Part shown: positions 23,254-35,600 of the stretch, one piece after another
How the letters are laid out: every line of letters starts with the position of its first letter
How positions within the stretch are numbered: position 1 is the stretch's first letter
Assembly: GCA_907163375.1 (NCBI GenBank)
Contig: CAJQUW010002986.1
Coordinates: 190,001 to 254,000 of the forward strand
DNA: 64,000 nucleotides
Direction: 5' to 3'
Source: Prostheceraeus crozeri
Taxonomy: Eukaryota > Platyhelminthes > Polycladida > Euryleptidae
Translations under genes and position numbers: made by a program
Notes under the pieces: model-generated
Seen by the model: only the letters and a program-made list of their open reading frames with translations
What the model was told of the DNA's origin: nothing
Database searches by the model: none

Positions 23254-24483
23254 TCTTCTATTAAACGCCCCCGGTGTTTATTTTTTCGCTTAGATTTTAG
23301 CCAGGCGTTTAATAGAGACCTGGCATCCATTGGAGACCCGGCGTTTATTAATTCATGTCAGTGACGAGACATGGTTTTCTCATATTTAGGAGTCAGTATT
23401 TTCTTAAGATATTAACTGTATGCTATACATTAAGTGGGTCCTATTATTGGCAGTGTTATATACAGTACTGTAATCAGCATGAAGATTATTGCCTCTGAAT
23501 AATGGTATCTTGCTTTTTGCCTCAGTCAGAAATGCTCCAGCAGACCTGTAGTAAGAAATACAAGCTTCTCCAAGTCAGTACATGAGAAATCGGTTACTTT
23601 CATCAGTATCACACAAACTATTGTCAGAGTCCTCATCCAAAGCACACACATCATCCTCTTCCTCTGACTCAGTTGATGTCAGAATGGAGCTACTCGTAAC
23701 TGACGTCGTTTCGAAGATATTTTTGGCTTTTAAAATATTCTATCATGGTATTCCACATTGCTTCATCGAAGACTGAATCTGGGTAACTGGAATATATTTC
23801 CTCAAAATCGGATATCTGCTGCAGACCCGGCGTTTATTGGAGACCCGGTGTCTAGTAGAGACCCAGCCTCTATTTATTAATTATCATATTGACCCTGCGT
23901 CTATTAGAGACCCGGTGTCTAGTAGAGACCCAGCCTCTATTTATTAATTATCATATTGACCCTGCGTCTATTAGAGACCCGGTGTCTACTAGAGACCTGG
24001 CCTCTATTTATTAATTATCATATTGACTCGGCGTCTATTAGAGACCCGGTGTCTACTAGAGACCTGGCCTCTATTTATTAATTATCATATTGACTCGGCG
24101 TCTATTAGAGACCCGGTGTCTAGTAGAGACCCGGCCTCTATTTATTAATTATTATATTGATTCGGCGTCTATTAGAGACCCGGTGTCTATTAGAGACCCA
24201 GCCTCTATTTATTAATTATCATATTGACCCTGCGTCTATTAGAGACCCGGTGTCTACTAGAGACCTGGCCTCTATTTATTAATTATCATATTGACTCGGC
24301 GTCTATTAGAGACCCGGTGTCTACTAGAGACCTGGCCTCTATTTATTAATTATCATATTGACTCGGCGTCTATTAGAGACCCGGTGTCTAGTAGAGACCC
24401 GGCCTCTATTTATTAATTATTATATTGACTCGGCGTCTATTAGAGACCCGGTGTCTATTAGAGATCCGGCGTATATTAGAAGA
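23254..24483. mobile_element. Terminal-inverted-repeat element with internal 67-bp array
   Basis: The left end after TA (23252-23253) is TCTTCTATTAAACGCC. The right end mirrors it as GGCGTATATTAGAAGA followed by TA (24484-24485). The body between about 23360 and 23800 is unique. The rest of the right half is a tandem array. No transposase was recognised; short open frames at the left are made of the terminal repeat itself. The TA flanks suggest a Tc1/mariner-like or other TA-targeting system. Confidence 0.6.
23824..24480. repeat. 67-bp tandem repeat array
   Basis: Nearly ten copies, with unit starts at 23824, 23891, 23958, 24025, 24092, 24159, 24226, 24293, 24360 and 24427, so the period is exactly 67. 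Each unit has two or three copies of a shorter word of about 18 bp (TCTATTAGAGACCCGG and variants), then an AT-rich ATTTATTAATTATCATATTG. Variant bases show a higher order: the four-unit block 23958-24225 (ccctgcg, ctcggcg, ctcggcg, ttcggcg) is repeated at 24226-24493. A 268-bp duplication therefore followed the first 67-bp expansion. Confidence 0.93.
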
Positions 24484-24493
24484 TATACGGTAC

Positions 24494-25279
24494 CCAATGG
24501 CAGTTGTCATGAAGTGTTCAGTAAATCAAGAAAAACTCATTATAAAATGAAGCATGCAATTTGCAAAATTATAACTTTTGGGATGCTGAAATCTCGGGAT
24601 CCGGAATTCGCGCAAACGCAGGATCCTGGGACTTCATCAAGGTGGATGAAATTAAGTAATATAAGTCTGCCAACTATTGCTTGACCTGGAGAGAACTCTA
24701 GATTTCTGGATCGGGAGAAATTGGGCGATTTTCTGTCTACAACATTGGGAGAGCTAGAAGTGCTTTAACCATACGCTTTGTCCGGATTAGAATTCTATAC
24801 AGGTCCGATCAAGTCAATAAACTTCATGCAACAATATACTTTTCACGTCGAAGAAGACTGCATAATCAAGTGGATGTCTTGGTTTGACTCTCCTTTCCAA
24901 CGGTGACCATCTAAGATCATATAGGCGTGCACTATTTGAAACGGGTGATTGACTATCAGGAATAAATGTTTATGAAGTTTAATTGCCATAATTTTGTAGC
25001 ACGAGGCCATTTTTTGATAAATCAAAACGCAATCACCGTTTAAACTTAACCATCTGAATTTGAGAACACTTGGATCGTGGACCAAAAGACACCGCAATTG
25101 CTAAACATGCTCATAGAAATTGCTCTGACTCAGACAAATTCCAGATCACTTTCTACAATAAGTAGGCCTACACATGCAGTCGCGCACTGCTGCAAGCTTC
25201 GAAATGAAGCATATAAATAGTTCAACCTTGATGAACGAACAACAAACACAAATCTTCAATTCCAATTTATTGGTTCACC
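24494..25279. other. AT-rich non-coding DNA
   Basis: No recognisable feature between the tandem array and the LINE tail. Confidence 0.4.
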
Positions 25280-25720
25280 ATTGTCTTCAAGACGTGAGCA
25301 CATTACACCGGTCCTTCGTGACCTGCACTGGCTTCCAGTAAAGCAGCGCATTCAATTCAAGTTGGCTGTCATCGTGTCTAAGGCGTTACATGGTCTATCC
25401 CCACCCCCGATACCTTACCGACGACTGCGACCCACCTGATCCGATTGGATCGTATTCGTTCATCCTCTGGCCCCTCCATCTGTCAACCTACCAGAACCCG
25501 CACCCGTATGGTCAACCGTGCTTTCTCGGCAGCGGGTCCTACACTCTGGAATAGTCTTCCCATGAACATCCAAGACTTTGAAATTAACCTCTTCCAATTT
25601 CGCCGCAAATTAAAGACGCTCTTATTTTGTTCCGTGATTTGAGCTGTACACCGGCGCCTTGATACCTTCGGATTTTGCTCGCCGTAAACAAATATATGGA
25701 TAATAATAATAATAATAATT
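25280..25720 (+). mobile_element. L2/CR1-like LINE, 3' end only
   Basis: Plus-strand remnant of the ORF2 tail: SRREHITPVLRDLHWLPVKQ, a stretch ending PYRRLRPT, then a stop at 25437-25439 and a frame change. It continues as NRAFSAAGPTLWNSLP and FQFRRKLKTLLF, ending at 25642. These are the usual last blocks of L2/CR1-type reverse-transcriptase proteins. The element finishes in an (AAT)n microsatellite at 25701-25720, the tail type typical of this clade. It is 5'-truncated, as expected from incomplete reverse transcription. Confidence 0.87.
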
Positions 25721-26594
25721 GCAACATCAATTTCTTAGGCTCTATAACATAGTTACAATTATTTTCTGTTCTATTTTTTAACAGATATTTAATTTCTGTG
25801 ATTTTAGACGCATTCGCCAATAGTAAGTTCTATTTTGGCTTGACGTGTCCACAAGTGAGGTATTTAAAGGCTTTAAATATTGCAAATTGTCCGGCTGATG
25901 GGTTAACTACGAGATATGAAATCAATCGAAAAGCACTTCGCGTCTTATATTTTTGAAATGTTCTCGTTAGATAGTTGAAAATTGACAATGGCAACAATGA
26001 TTATTTAAGGAGTGAGACGATTGCAATTGAAATCGTAAATCAGCTGTTTGCATCTGGGTATAAGAAATGCATTTCTAAGATTTATATATTACTTGGTCAC
26101 GCTGCCGTCTCTGAGTTAGGCATCAGCATCGAAGTTTGTTTATTTATGAACCATTCCCGAAGTTCTTCAGTAAAACAGAAGTTTGCATAAATTTCACGAA
26201 CAGTTTTGTCAAAAGTTGCTCTACTTGTGATGCAAACTAAACATGCAATGTCAATCAGAGAGACAGCCTTTACCTGGAAAATCCATCGGAATGAAATAGA
26301 TTGTCTGACATTTAGATAACACGCGAAAGAAATTTTCGTCTGCTTTTATCTATCCATCTGCTTGAATTTGTCACAATCTAGTAAACCTATCAAACTCAGT
26401 ATGCTTCTCTTACATTGACTGATATGTCAAATATTTTAAATTCAAATCAGCCATTATGCGAGAAACTAGGAGAAAGCCATGTTGAATAGACCAAATATCC
26501 ATCATCACCTATATCCGAAACTTGCAGGCCGAAAAATTGTAATTGCTAATCAATGACTAGTCGATCTCCCGCTCCATCGAGCGACTTGGTCTAT
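25721..26594. other. AT-rich non-coding DNA
   Basis: No recognisable feature up to the hAT target duplication. Confidence 0.4.
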
Positions 26595-26602
26595 GTAATG
26601 AC

Positions 26603-27442
26603 CAGGGCCGACCAAATATGCGCTAACAAGTGATCGTTTTATGCGCATAAAAATGCGCTTAAAAAGTAATTTTATGCAATGAAAACTGTATTTGTGCAAT
26701 ATCATTCTGATTATAGAAATAGCTGCAATATAGTAAGAAATGTAGGCCCATGTATGCATAAATGGTGAATAATCTGTCAGCACTTTGAGTGCATTCCTAA
26801 TACATAATGCATGCGGATGTTTTCCTTAGTCATACTAGTGCGATCTCCTCATAAATGCCTTGTATTCTGAAAAAAGTTTCTCAACGTCAGGATCGGTAAC
26901 CGGAGATCGCGACAAGAGCAATTGTTCTTCCAATGAATATCCTTTAAAGTCCCTCTCAACCAGCGTCTTTAATCCTGTGTTCTTTGAAGAACGTGCCACA
27001 GCTTGGTCCTTGCATTCGCATCAAAGTCATTGCTGATGCCATCGATCAGTTGTTTGGCTTGAGACGGATTTCACTAGCGGTCTTGAAGCTGCTTCAGACA
27101 ACGAGGAATAGAGTCACATTTAAAGGAAATGTCTACGATACCTCTTGCAATCTCGGTGTCCGATTTTTCGATTAGCTCCTTCAGGTTAACGATTGCTGTA
27201 CAATCATCCTCCAAGTCAACAATCCCTTTTTTAAGGGTCCTATAAGGTGATAGGTGATAAGAATATAGGTGTCAACATAGGAAACGAGACAATTTGTTCA
27301 TAATAATTCCTGTTTTTTCAAGAAATCATCTACAAGTATATATTTAAAACCACTTATTTTCATGATATGCATTTTTATGCAATTAAAGGTGAAAAATGCA
27401 TTTTTATGCAATTTATGCATTATGCATGTTTAGTCGGCCCTG
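26603..27442 (-). mobile_element. hAT element, internally deleted
   Basis: An 840-bp element has the typical hAT terminus CAGGGCCGAC and its mirror GTCGGCCCTG, flanked by a perfect 8-bp duplication GTAATGAC (26595-26602, 27443-27450). Subterminal repeats of the word ATGCATTTTTATGCA fill the right end. Minus-strand remnants of a transposase lie inside. Because the duplication is exact, the insertion is relatively recent or well preserved. Confidence 0.92.
26835..27240 (-). pseudogene. hAT transposase remnant
   Basis: Minus-strand pieces inside the hAT copy. One reads GIVDLEDDCTAIVNLKEL and ends at a stop; the last reads LLLSRSPVTDPDVEKLFSEY followed by KAFMRRSH and a stop at 26837-26835. The latter matches the hAT dimerisation pattern in which a conserved PVTxxDVExxFSxYK precedes the C-terminus, as in CGGBP1-like hAT transposases. 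The catalytic middle and the zinc finger are absent. Confidence 0.65.
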
Positions 27443-27639
27443 GTAATGACTCACAATATCGGTCATCAACAATCTAGCCCTATTTCATACACGTTTGTGA
27501 ACTTAGCGGAACCACTTTCATCTTTAAACTTGAATTTCTCAATAACGACTGCGAATTTGCGGAGTCTGAGCTCAGATTCATGATCAGGAGGCTAAATTGA
27601 TTAAGCAGGAGGTTATTTCGAATAGAATCTCGCTGTCAT

Positions 27640-29191
27640 AAATAATGGCTCCGCTGGGTGGTTCCGCCAACTTCCCACACATACTTCACTGGGTCTATTT
27701 TGGGCTCCGAAAACCCGGGGATCAAATGGGTCTTCACCTGATTAGGATGCCCCAACGATTTGATCGTTCCCAAAATTACAGCCCGGCACAATTGGTGTAT
27801 GCTCGTTCCAATTGTGACATCAGTCTTTACCAATTTTCTTAATGACAATAAGTACTAATATATTAAAATTATAACAATTATACGGATAGTAGGAGATAAG
27901 AAACCTAAGTCAAGAAACCCCTGACAATGGCGATGCCGATCCGCTGCTTCAGTCAAAGCGTTTCTCTTGGATCTCATCTAGCCTCTGAAATTATGACTGC
28001 CGTTGTACTTGATGAAAAAATTGGTGCAGTTGCCGCATACGCCGGACGTTTCTATGGCCACTGGTTCAAATCGGAATGGACCACTCAATTCTGCGTATTT
28101 TCAGCGCTTTGATGTTTCTTCGGAAATAGCTACGGAACGGGTCTCCAATGATGAATTGATTGCATTGGATGCCGCGAAAGGATCCTCACAAGTGAAATCT
28201 CAAACTGCCGGCTTGCCGCATTGTAGTGGGAATGTAGTCATCCCATCAGGCCTCTTACCATCACTTCGACTCAGGCCGACAGGCTCGAAAACTGACGGGA
28301 TTCCTGCAGAAAGAAGAGCTCAGCAAAGTATATCACTGACTTCGGAATGTCTTGGGGCTCTGCCAGAGTTGTAGCGGCAGGACAAGGGATGTAGACCCAT
28401 ACAATCGACCATGCCTCCACAGCGACACTTGTGGGGACCGCAGACAACGGAGCCAATTCTTTGGGCAATGGCTATCCGAAATGCATTATCTTCCAAATGA
28501 GTGCCTAACGATGAAATTGGGAAGACACCAAAGCACCAGATCCCGGGCATTTCGCTGCCAGCTAACGAGCTCTGTCTACCTGGTTTGAATTTTCCAACAG
28601 ATTATTGAATGTCTCATTTTGATAAGTGGAGTCCCAGGATTTTTGATGTCCGAGAGACTCTTCGGTTGGAAACGACAAACCAGAATCTTGCCATATTGTC
28701 AGCAGCTTATCCATTATCTCAGAAGGAGGCAAATCCGTGGAGTGCGACAGAATGGACTTGGTCAACTCCGAAGTTGATGACAAGGAAGCTAAATATGCGG
28801 GCAGAACGAGATCTCGAAACCGGCGAACACCAAGACCACCGAATCGGGTAGATAAAGAAGCATGACGAGAACTTGATGCTTCGAAATCAACATTCGAGAT
28901 GGAGCTTATACAGATTAGGATGATTTCATCGAGAATCTCCAGGCATTCTCTGTCTTCAAAGACCGGTGCTGTTCTCAGAGTATATGAAAACTTAGGGATT
29001 GAATAGTCACTATGGATATCAGCATAGATATTATGTATAATAGTTTCAATTATAAAATGGCTGCACAAGGAGGATTTCTTTTCAACAGTGCTTGACCAAA
29101 TATTCAGTTTCGGTTTGCCGAATGTTCCGCACAAAAATATAATTTCAGAAACATTTGACTTGACCGTTTCGGTCAAATTTCGGTTAGGCAA
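27640..29191 (-). pseudogene. Degenerate LINE ORF2, C-terminal half with zinc knuckle and nuclease-like tail
   Basis: The minus strand reads downward from 29191. A 209-codon frame holds a post-palm reverse-transcriptase block (SIPKFSYTLRTAPVF, then STRFGGLGVRRFRDLVLPAY). A separate frame has a CxC...H...C knuckle (CRCGGMVDCMGLHPLSC) near 28390-28440. A further frame, with stops, gives GLSRSDGKRPDGMTTFPLQC and DFTCEDPF, resembling a PD-(D/E)xK-type nuclease pattern. GIAIVRG near 27930 and RAVILGTIKSLG near 27780 resemble the family's last blocks. Several stops and frame changes make it inactive. Proteins of this layout are widespread in marine invertebrate genomes as non-LTR elements. Assignment to a restriction-like-endonuclease clade is my inference. 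Confidence 0.7.
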
Positions 29192-32077
29192 AACTAAGTT
29201 TTCTAAGTTTCGAAAAACCGAAGCTCAATTTTCTAAATTTTCAAACTTCTGTTTTGGCTTCTGTCATTTTTGTCAAAAAAGCAAGTCTCCTCAAAAAATA
29301 GATATCATGAAATTTGGTAGGATGTTTGAATAGTGACCGCACGCCTAGAACCATGCAAAAGCCTGTTATACATGCATTTTATAATCATGTATTTCTGCAG
29401 GTCTAATATTTCTACTATACACTTGTAATCTTACCAGAAATGTGGATGCAGAATGAAAATAGCGAAGATGGCAGTGAAATCTATTAGTCTAGACTACAAG
29501 AAAGCTCCCAGGTCTAATGAGCTAAACGAAATATGATTTCAAGCATGTCTAAACCTAGCATAAATTGAATTACTAGATATTTCATAATCGTGAACTTTTA
29601 CCTTCTGTCAATTAAGATCTCGAATATTGATTTAATCTACTATGCACGAACAGCAGCACCATGCCTATATTTCAGGATTCCTATGCACAAATTGCACATG
29701 TAAACCTATATCATATTGATTTTGTATATAGATGCTTCTACGAATATGTGTGTTATAGCATAGTAAAGTCGAACTTACAGGAACACACACTGAAGTCGGC
29801 TTCATAATAATTTAAACTTTTGAAGAAGTTTAATTCTCAAGTGCAGTAAATCATCTACATGTATGATCGGCAAGAATACTGCTCAATGAAGGCTTTGAAG
29901 TGCTTGTTTTGTCAACATGATTTTTACATATGCAATATTTTGCCAGTTTCTTCCGTATCATTAATTTGTATTAGATCTAGGAGATTCGTTATACACGGAC
30001 TGAAGATTGTACATACCGCATTCGTGATATTTTCTTAAATGTCGGCTACTCATATTTCAGATATTGTGTTAATACTCGATAAATGCAGCTTATGAATGTT
30101 ATGAATAAAATATCAATAATGCAAGTTCTATTTGAGAAAATGCTTTTCAAGAGTTGTCACGTACGCTGCAATGTATCATCTTCAAACAAAGCAATGGAGA
30201 CAAAATATGATATTTTTTCAAAATAATTTGTTTGTCGCAAAATTTTGAATAAAAAAGGATGAACAAAACCTTCAACACCTATTCTGCAAAATGCTACATG
30301 AAAGGTATGATAATGATATCATAAAAAGAAATACAGACGATTTACATTTAAGATGAGATGATGTTACTCTCCTTAGCATGCGAATTTAAATGTCAGTTTA
30401 CCCTGAACTTAGCAAATTGAGTAAACAGTTCAAGTTAGGTAGCCTGAATTTTAACAGACAATAAACACATCAGTGCAATCGAGTTTAACACCAAGGGTAG
30501 AGCTGAGTCTCACAGGATATCAGAAAATTTATCTCATATGCGGTAATTGTGCTTAATGCAAATATGAGGTGATGAGCATTATTGAAGAAATGTGCAATTG
30601 TTGACTGTCAAATAGGGTAAAGTCGGGTGCGACAGTTAGGCCACTTTTCCAAAATGAAGCTGTAGGACTTCAGGAATTTATCCATACGTTCAGCAAATTG
30701 CAGCAACAAGTAGTTGACTCGCAAAAGTACAACAGAGGATTGGTGGAGCACTTCTGATTGCCTCATCCTGACAGATATCGAAGCGTGAAGTGAGTCGCCG
30801 AACTCAGCTATATATTGCCACGATCAGTGCAGATCAGTCAGCTCATTCACGCGCCATCTGAAGCCAAGTGATTGGTTATTCCATAGCATAGGGGAATGTA
30901 ATTTCACTGAATAGTATTGATTCAGTCAAATTCTTTAGTTGTTTTAAGTTATATTGTCACATGAAGTCGATCTCAAATCATGGTCTTAAAAAAATGTAAG
31001 TCTAATTTTTTTATAGGCCTACCTGTAGACAGACATGCTTAAATCTTGATTTAGAACAGATTATGCGTTGCTTTTATAATATTCAATATAAGGCTGAATA
31101 TCAAACGCAAAATACTTTATATCTTGTATACTTCTTCAACTTATGATTAGAAATATACTGTTAATCTAACATTCAAAAGTCGTACAACTTCTTTTCGATC
31201 GATTAAACTCACTTCTAACTGCGACTTCATTACGTTTTTAATTCAATATTTCCGACATCTAATTGACATCGCACACTAACACTTAGTTTTTATCTTGTGT
31301 TGTAGTAAAAATATGTGCTATGCATGTTATACATTAATGATTTAATCAGTGAAGTGTTGTTATAATTCATAGACTAGATCCAAAAAGACATAGGCCTAGA
31401 AATTTGCACTTCGTGATTACGACTTGAGACGTTAAGTCGCCACATACTTAAACCGAAGAATATTGAGTAATGCCGAAGCGGTTACGTGACTAAGTCTTAG
31501 AAGATTGTAGAATCCCTAGATGATTGTCTTATTTAATATCCCAAGAATTTGTCATTTCTAACCAATTATGAACTTACGCTGCTATTGAAAGGTACTAATC
31601 ATGATTGGATTAAGTTATCCTAAGTCTGTGTGAAATTTACGATGTAAAAGTGCAGTTCGAGCATCAAATGAGGAAATGCACTACATTTTAGCAAACTCTA
31701 CGATGATTGCATTATACGTGCATCTTTTCTGCAACGGCATGCAACAGAATCGCTGAGTCATAAGCTATTTATTCAGAAAATGTGCTGATAATTATATCAG
31801 AGTCATATGCAGTTATTTTTGAAAGTTCATTATATGCAGCTTCATTTATTGCATGATTCAAGCACGATTGGCATCAATGGCAACCGAATTTGCAAAGATA
31901 AATTTAGTCATCATTTAATTTGCTGTATAATAATGAAAACAAGATGAATTGATCCTTTGACTCATAAATCCTTTTTCTCTTCTACTGTATGCTAAAATAT
32001 ATTTCGGCGAACCGCCCTTACATTTACATACCAATTATCTAACAAATCAATGATATTAAGATCAAACTTGGAAGTGT
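29192..32077. other. AT-rich non-coding DNA with one solo transposon end
   Basis: Nothing coding recognised. A solo end-like block is at 30615-30655 (see separate entry). Confidence 0.4.
30615..30655. repeat. Solo end of the TAGGGTARAGTC family
   Basis: TAGGGTAAAGTCGGGT followed by GGCCACTTTTCC matches, in the opposite orientation, the right end of the element at 43923-44873. No partner end is visible nearby. Confidence 0.45.
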
Positions 32078-32079
32078 TA

Positions 32080-32676
32080 GTCCGGCAGCTAGAACGAGTT
32101 TCTGCAGGGAACGAGGCCGAAAGTGAGACTTTCACAGGATGATGTACACCCTATACCTACTACGAATCTGCACGTCTGCCGAGTTCTAGTGAGTTCCTCT
32201 TCTTGTTAGACAGGATCAAAGAAAAACACATGCAAATCCAATGGATGCAGACTGCAGTTTCTGGCTAAAATGAATTTTTCTATGTTTTCTCTGATTAAAC
32301 AAGAAGTACTAAGCCCAGAGTCAAAAGTTTTGGCATGGAATGTCATCAGGTCACTTCCTATGATGTGCATGTGCTATTATCATGCATCTGATCGGCGATG
32401 TAGATAATGTGAGATGAAGTTCAATGTGGATGAAGTGAGCCAACATGTTGGTGTTTGCCGACATAAAGAGGCTCTCCAAATCTAAATGTGTCTAGCCTTA
32501 TAGACAGGGGTGCATGAAGATGAAAGAAAATGACCTGAAGACATTCCGTGTCAAAATTTATGACTCCAGGCTTAGTACTTTTTGTTTAATCAGAGAAAAC
32601 ATAGAAAATTTCATTTTAGCCAAAAAACTGCACTTTCGGCCTCGTTCCCTGCAGAAACTCGTTCTGGCTGCCGGAC
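32080..32676. mobile_element. Foldback MITE with TA target
   Basis: A 597-bp palindromic element lies between TA dinucleotides (32078-32079, 32677-32678). The ends GTCCGGCAGCTAGAACGAGT and mirror continue as arms through GTTCCCTGCAGAAACTC. Further in, the arms pair again over TTTTCTCTGATTAAACAA and its mirror. The left arm holds about 150 bp (near 32127-32266) that the right arm lacks, either a later insertion on the left or a loss on the right. No coding capacity. The TA target points to Tc1/mariner-type mobilisation. Confidence 0.85.
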
Positions 32677-32678
32677 TA

Positions 32679-35600
32679 TGTCTGGCTAAATAATGCTCAG
32701 CATCAAATATAATTGTGGTGAATGGGAAACGATAATGAAATCAACATAGAACATTTATGTGCAAACTGGCTAGTGGCTACAATACATCTTCATACTTCCT
32801 CCTAATGTTACAGTGTTAATGTTGGTAATTTTGAATTGCTCCATTCTGTTTCGCTATTTATCAGTTTCATGCTTTATTCACTTTTGTTTCTAATATTTGC
32901 GGCCTCTGCAATCTGTCTTTCCATTACGCTATTATGATACACTCTTGTAACGTTTATGTCGATTTTTTGCTCAATGCTCTTTTTTACAATGTCTCCATGA
33001 TGCAGATGATTGCTAGATTTCTTCCAATTGTTTGATGTTTTCATTGCTTCTTCTTCGAGCATTTCAGGACGCTTTTCAAAAATACAGTATATTACTTTAT
33101 ATTTGTCGAATTCTCCCATAAGCCACTTCTGCTATTTCATAATTTCTTTTTCTTTTGATTTGCACAGTAAGCATTCTCTTTTTCATTTCGAAAGCAAAAT
33201 GTGAAGTATAAGAATCAGAAGGAAAAGGACATTGCGAGACAATAGCATAATAGCAGTGACTTTTGAGATAGAATATGACAAATAGTTTGTGTCTTATGAA
33301 GCCTTATATGCTAACTTCTGCGAAAATTGCATCACTAGATTTTAAAGTATCTAATAGATTAAAGAGATGAAAATAAATTAATTTTTAATTTCTGAATTTC
33401 AAGATAAAATTCAAAATGATATCATTGCAATATACTGATGAGGCAATGCCGTTATGAAAAGCAGCAGATGATCACATATAATCCACCCGTACAATGGATT
33501 GTGGTGAATCCCAGACAGGACACGGATCTACATATGCTGCTATATGGATCTAGATATCCTGGATGCGACACATTCTCATCGAATTTCAGAGTGAGTGATT
33601 GCAAAATCAGTTAGAATATTATTGATGCGCTGCATTTTCGAAAAAAGCATCAACCATTCTATAAAATATATTTGCCTTGCAAACAGTTTGAAATTGTTCA
33701 TGCCTTAAAGTTGATTCGCATATTTAAAATATACAAGTCATTTTCTTACTTAACATGATTGTTTGTATGTGTTCACTATTCAATTGCTTCCAAAGCGATC
33801 TAATGTCCAAACAACAGCTGCGCCGGATAATGACGATCGCGTTCACAAGTTTGGCCATCCTAATTTGTTACAGATTATTGTCGTTCATTAAACTGCAGCA
33901 TCTGTTTCAAAGTAATTATGCGTCTGAAATATGCATTGACAGCTTGAAATATGCAATCAACTCTTACACCAATTGCGTTCTCATCAGAGAAAATATCATC
34001 ACTGTGGCAGCAAAATCTTTCGAAATGCGGAAGTTTTATAAAAAAATTCAGTTGAGTCTTAATCACAAATTTACATGAAGAAATGCGACAGATATTATGC
34101 ATGTATAGATGACCTTCAACTGAAGAAATACCTTGACAGTATTTGACGTCGGCATTCTTGACAATTTTACTTAAGTCACTTGTCCTAACTCCATTTTGGC
34201 AAGTCTGAGTGATAGGTCTGTAATTATTACTTTAGATTAAATACTGTTTAAGTAGTATTTGATGATATATATACATAAAATGATGTGCGTGTTTTAACAT
34301 TATTGATTTTATTATTGCTTTTGTTGTGACTTAGCCATTTTACTGGACGTTGTTGATCAATTTATTTAAGTGATTCCATTCCCGCCCTCTTGTTACACAT
34401 GAGGAAGTCTTTGAAACAAGATGAAACATGTCGTGTGAATTATTGTTTTTCTTTTCTCGATATATATTCATTTATTTATTCATTCAAATTACAACATTTT
34501 TATTTGTCTTTATATTATTTTATATCTATTATAAATATTAGATATCAAAATAAATAATAAATTTAACTTTATATTTTGTATCTATGATTTCATAAATGAA
34601 TGCATATACCTAAACAGCTTTTTTCAAAACTGACGACATCGATCTGTTAATTTGCGAAATAGCTATTAATCGCGATTAATAACCATTAATCACCAATTAT
34701 TGTGTTATTGTGCTTGGCTTATGAAATCTTCGCCACGAAATCGCTGAGCCGACTTGATGTCTTTTTGGTATGATAGTGACCCACCTGGTATGGATGGCAC
34801 ATGAATTCATGAAAGTTTCTTGATACTACCGGACGATGTGAAACACATTATGGGTCGGGAGTGCGCTGATTCGCCCTCCGCAAAAGTACTCCGCGAAATT
34901 ACATAAAATTTGCGGTGCAACAAATCAAGTTTGTGGTGGCATTGCTTGCATTAACTTTCTAATGGTGGTATTTATCTACTCCTACTTTCTCATCTTCGCA
35001 CTACAAATGACAATTCAAAATGTGAAATCACCAACTTTGACAGATTTTCGAAATTTTTTGACGTTACCATTATTTTGCTACAGTAAGCTATATATGCAGA
35101 CTACTTTTGTGATTTCTATTCCAAAGGCTGATTAATGAAGATTGATTTGCGGTGGAAACAACTCAAATTCAAATATAAGTAGGCCCATATGAAATGCGGA
35201 AGTCACAAATAAATTGCCTTATTTATATTCGGTTTTTTAAGAATCTTTAATGAGATATATAATAAAAAATACAGCCTGAAGATAACCTTGGACATAGAGT
35301 TGAAATATATCGTATGATATAAAAAACTTATTTAATTCCTACCCTGAAACTTGGCTTTCCAAATTTTTTCATTTTATGTCTCATCAAATGTTATGGCGGA
35401 CTTCGAAAGCGCTCTCGCTAACAAATGGTGAGTTTCGCTAATATCAGCAGAGGGGACCTTCCATCATGACAAATGTCGAGTCAAGACATATTTTCACAAT
35501 GAAGCTACTCGGGAATATCATTTCATGTTTAGCATTCCTCTATCAACAATGACCGTCCAATTCAAAAACTTCCTATTCGTGGTTAGTGGCTACAGACTTC

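Noticed and set aside
23130-23330. 66-codon minus-strand open frame resembling a basic protein
   Set aside because: Half of it is the terminal repeat of the 23254 element; no family pattern.
23824-24480. CRISPR-like regular repeats
   Set aside because: Units are contiguous with no unique spacers, and the context is eukaryotic. It is a tandem satellite.
33755-34078. 107-codon open frame with one hydrophobic segment
   Set aside because: Length is within chance for this composition; no splice signals or family match.
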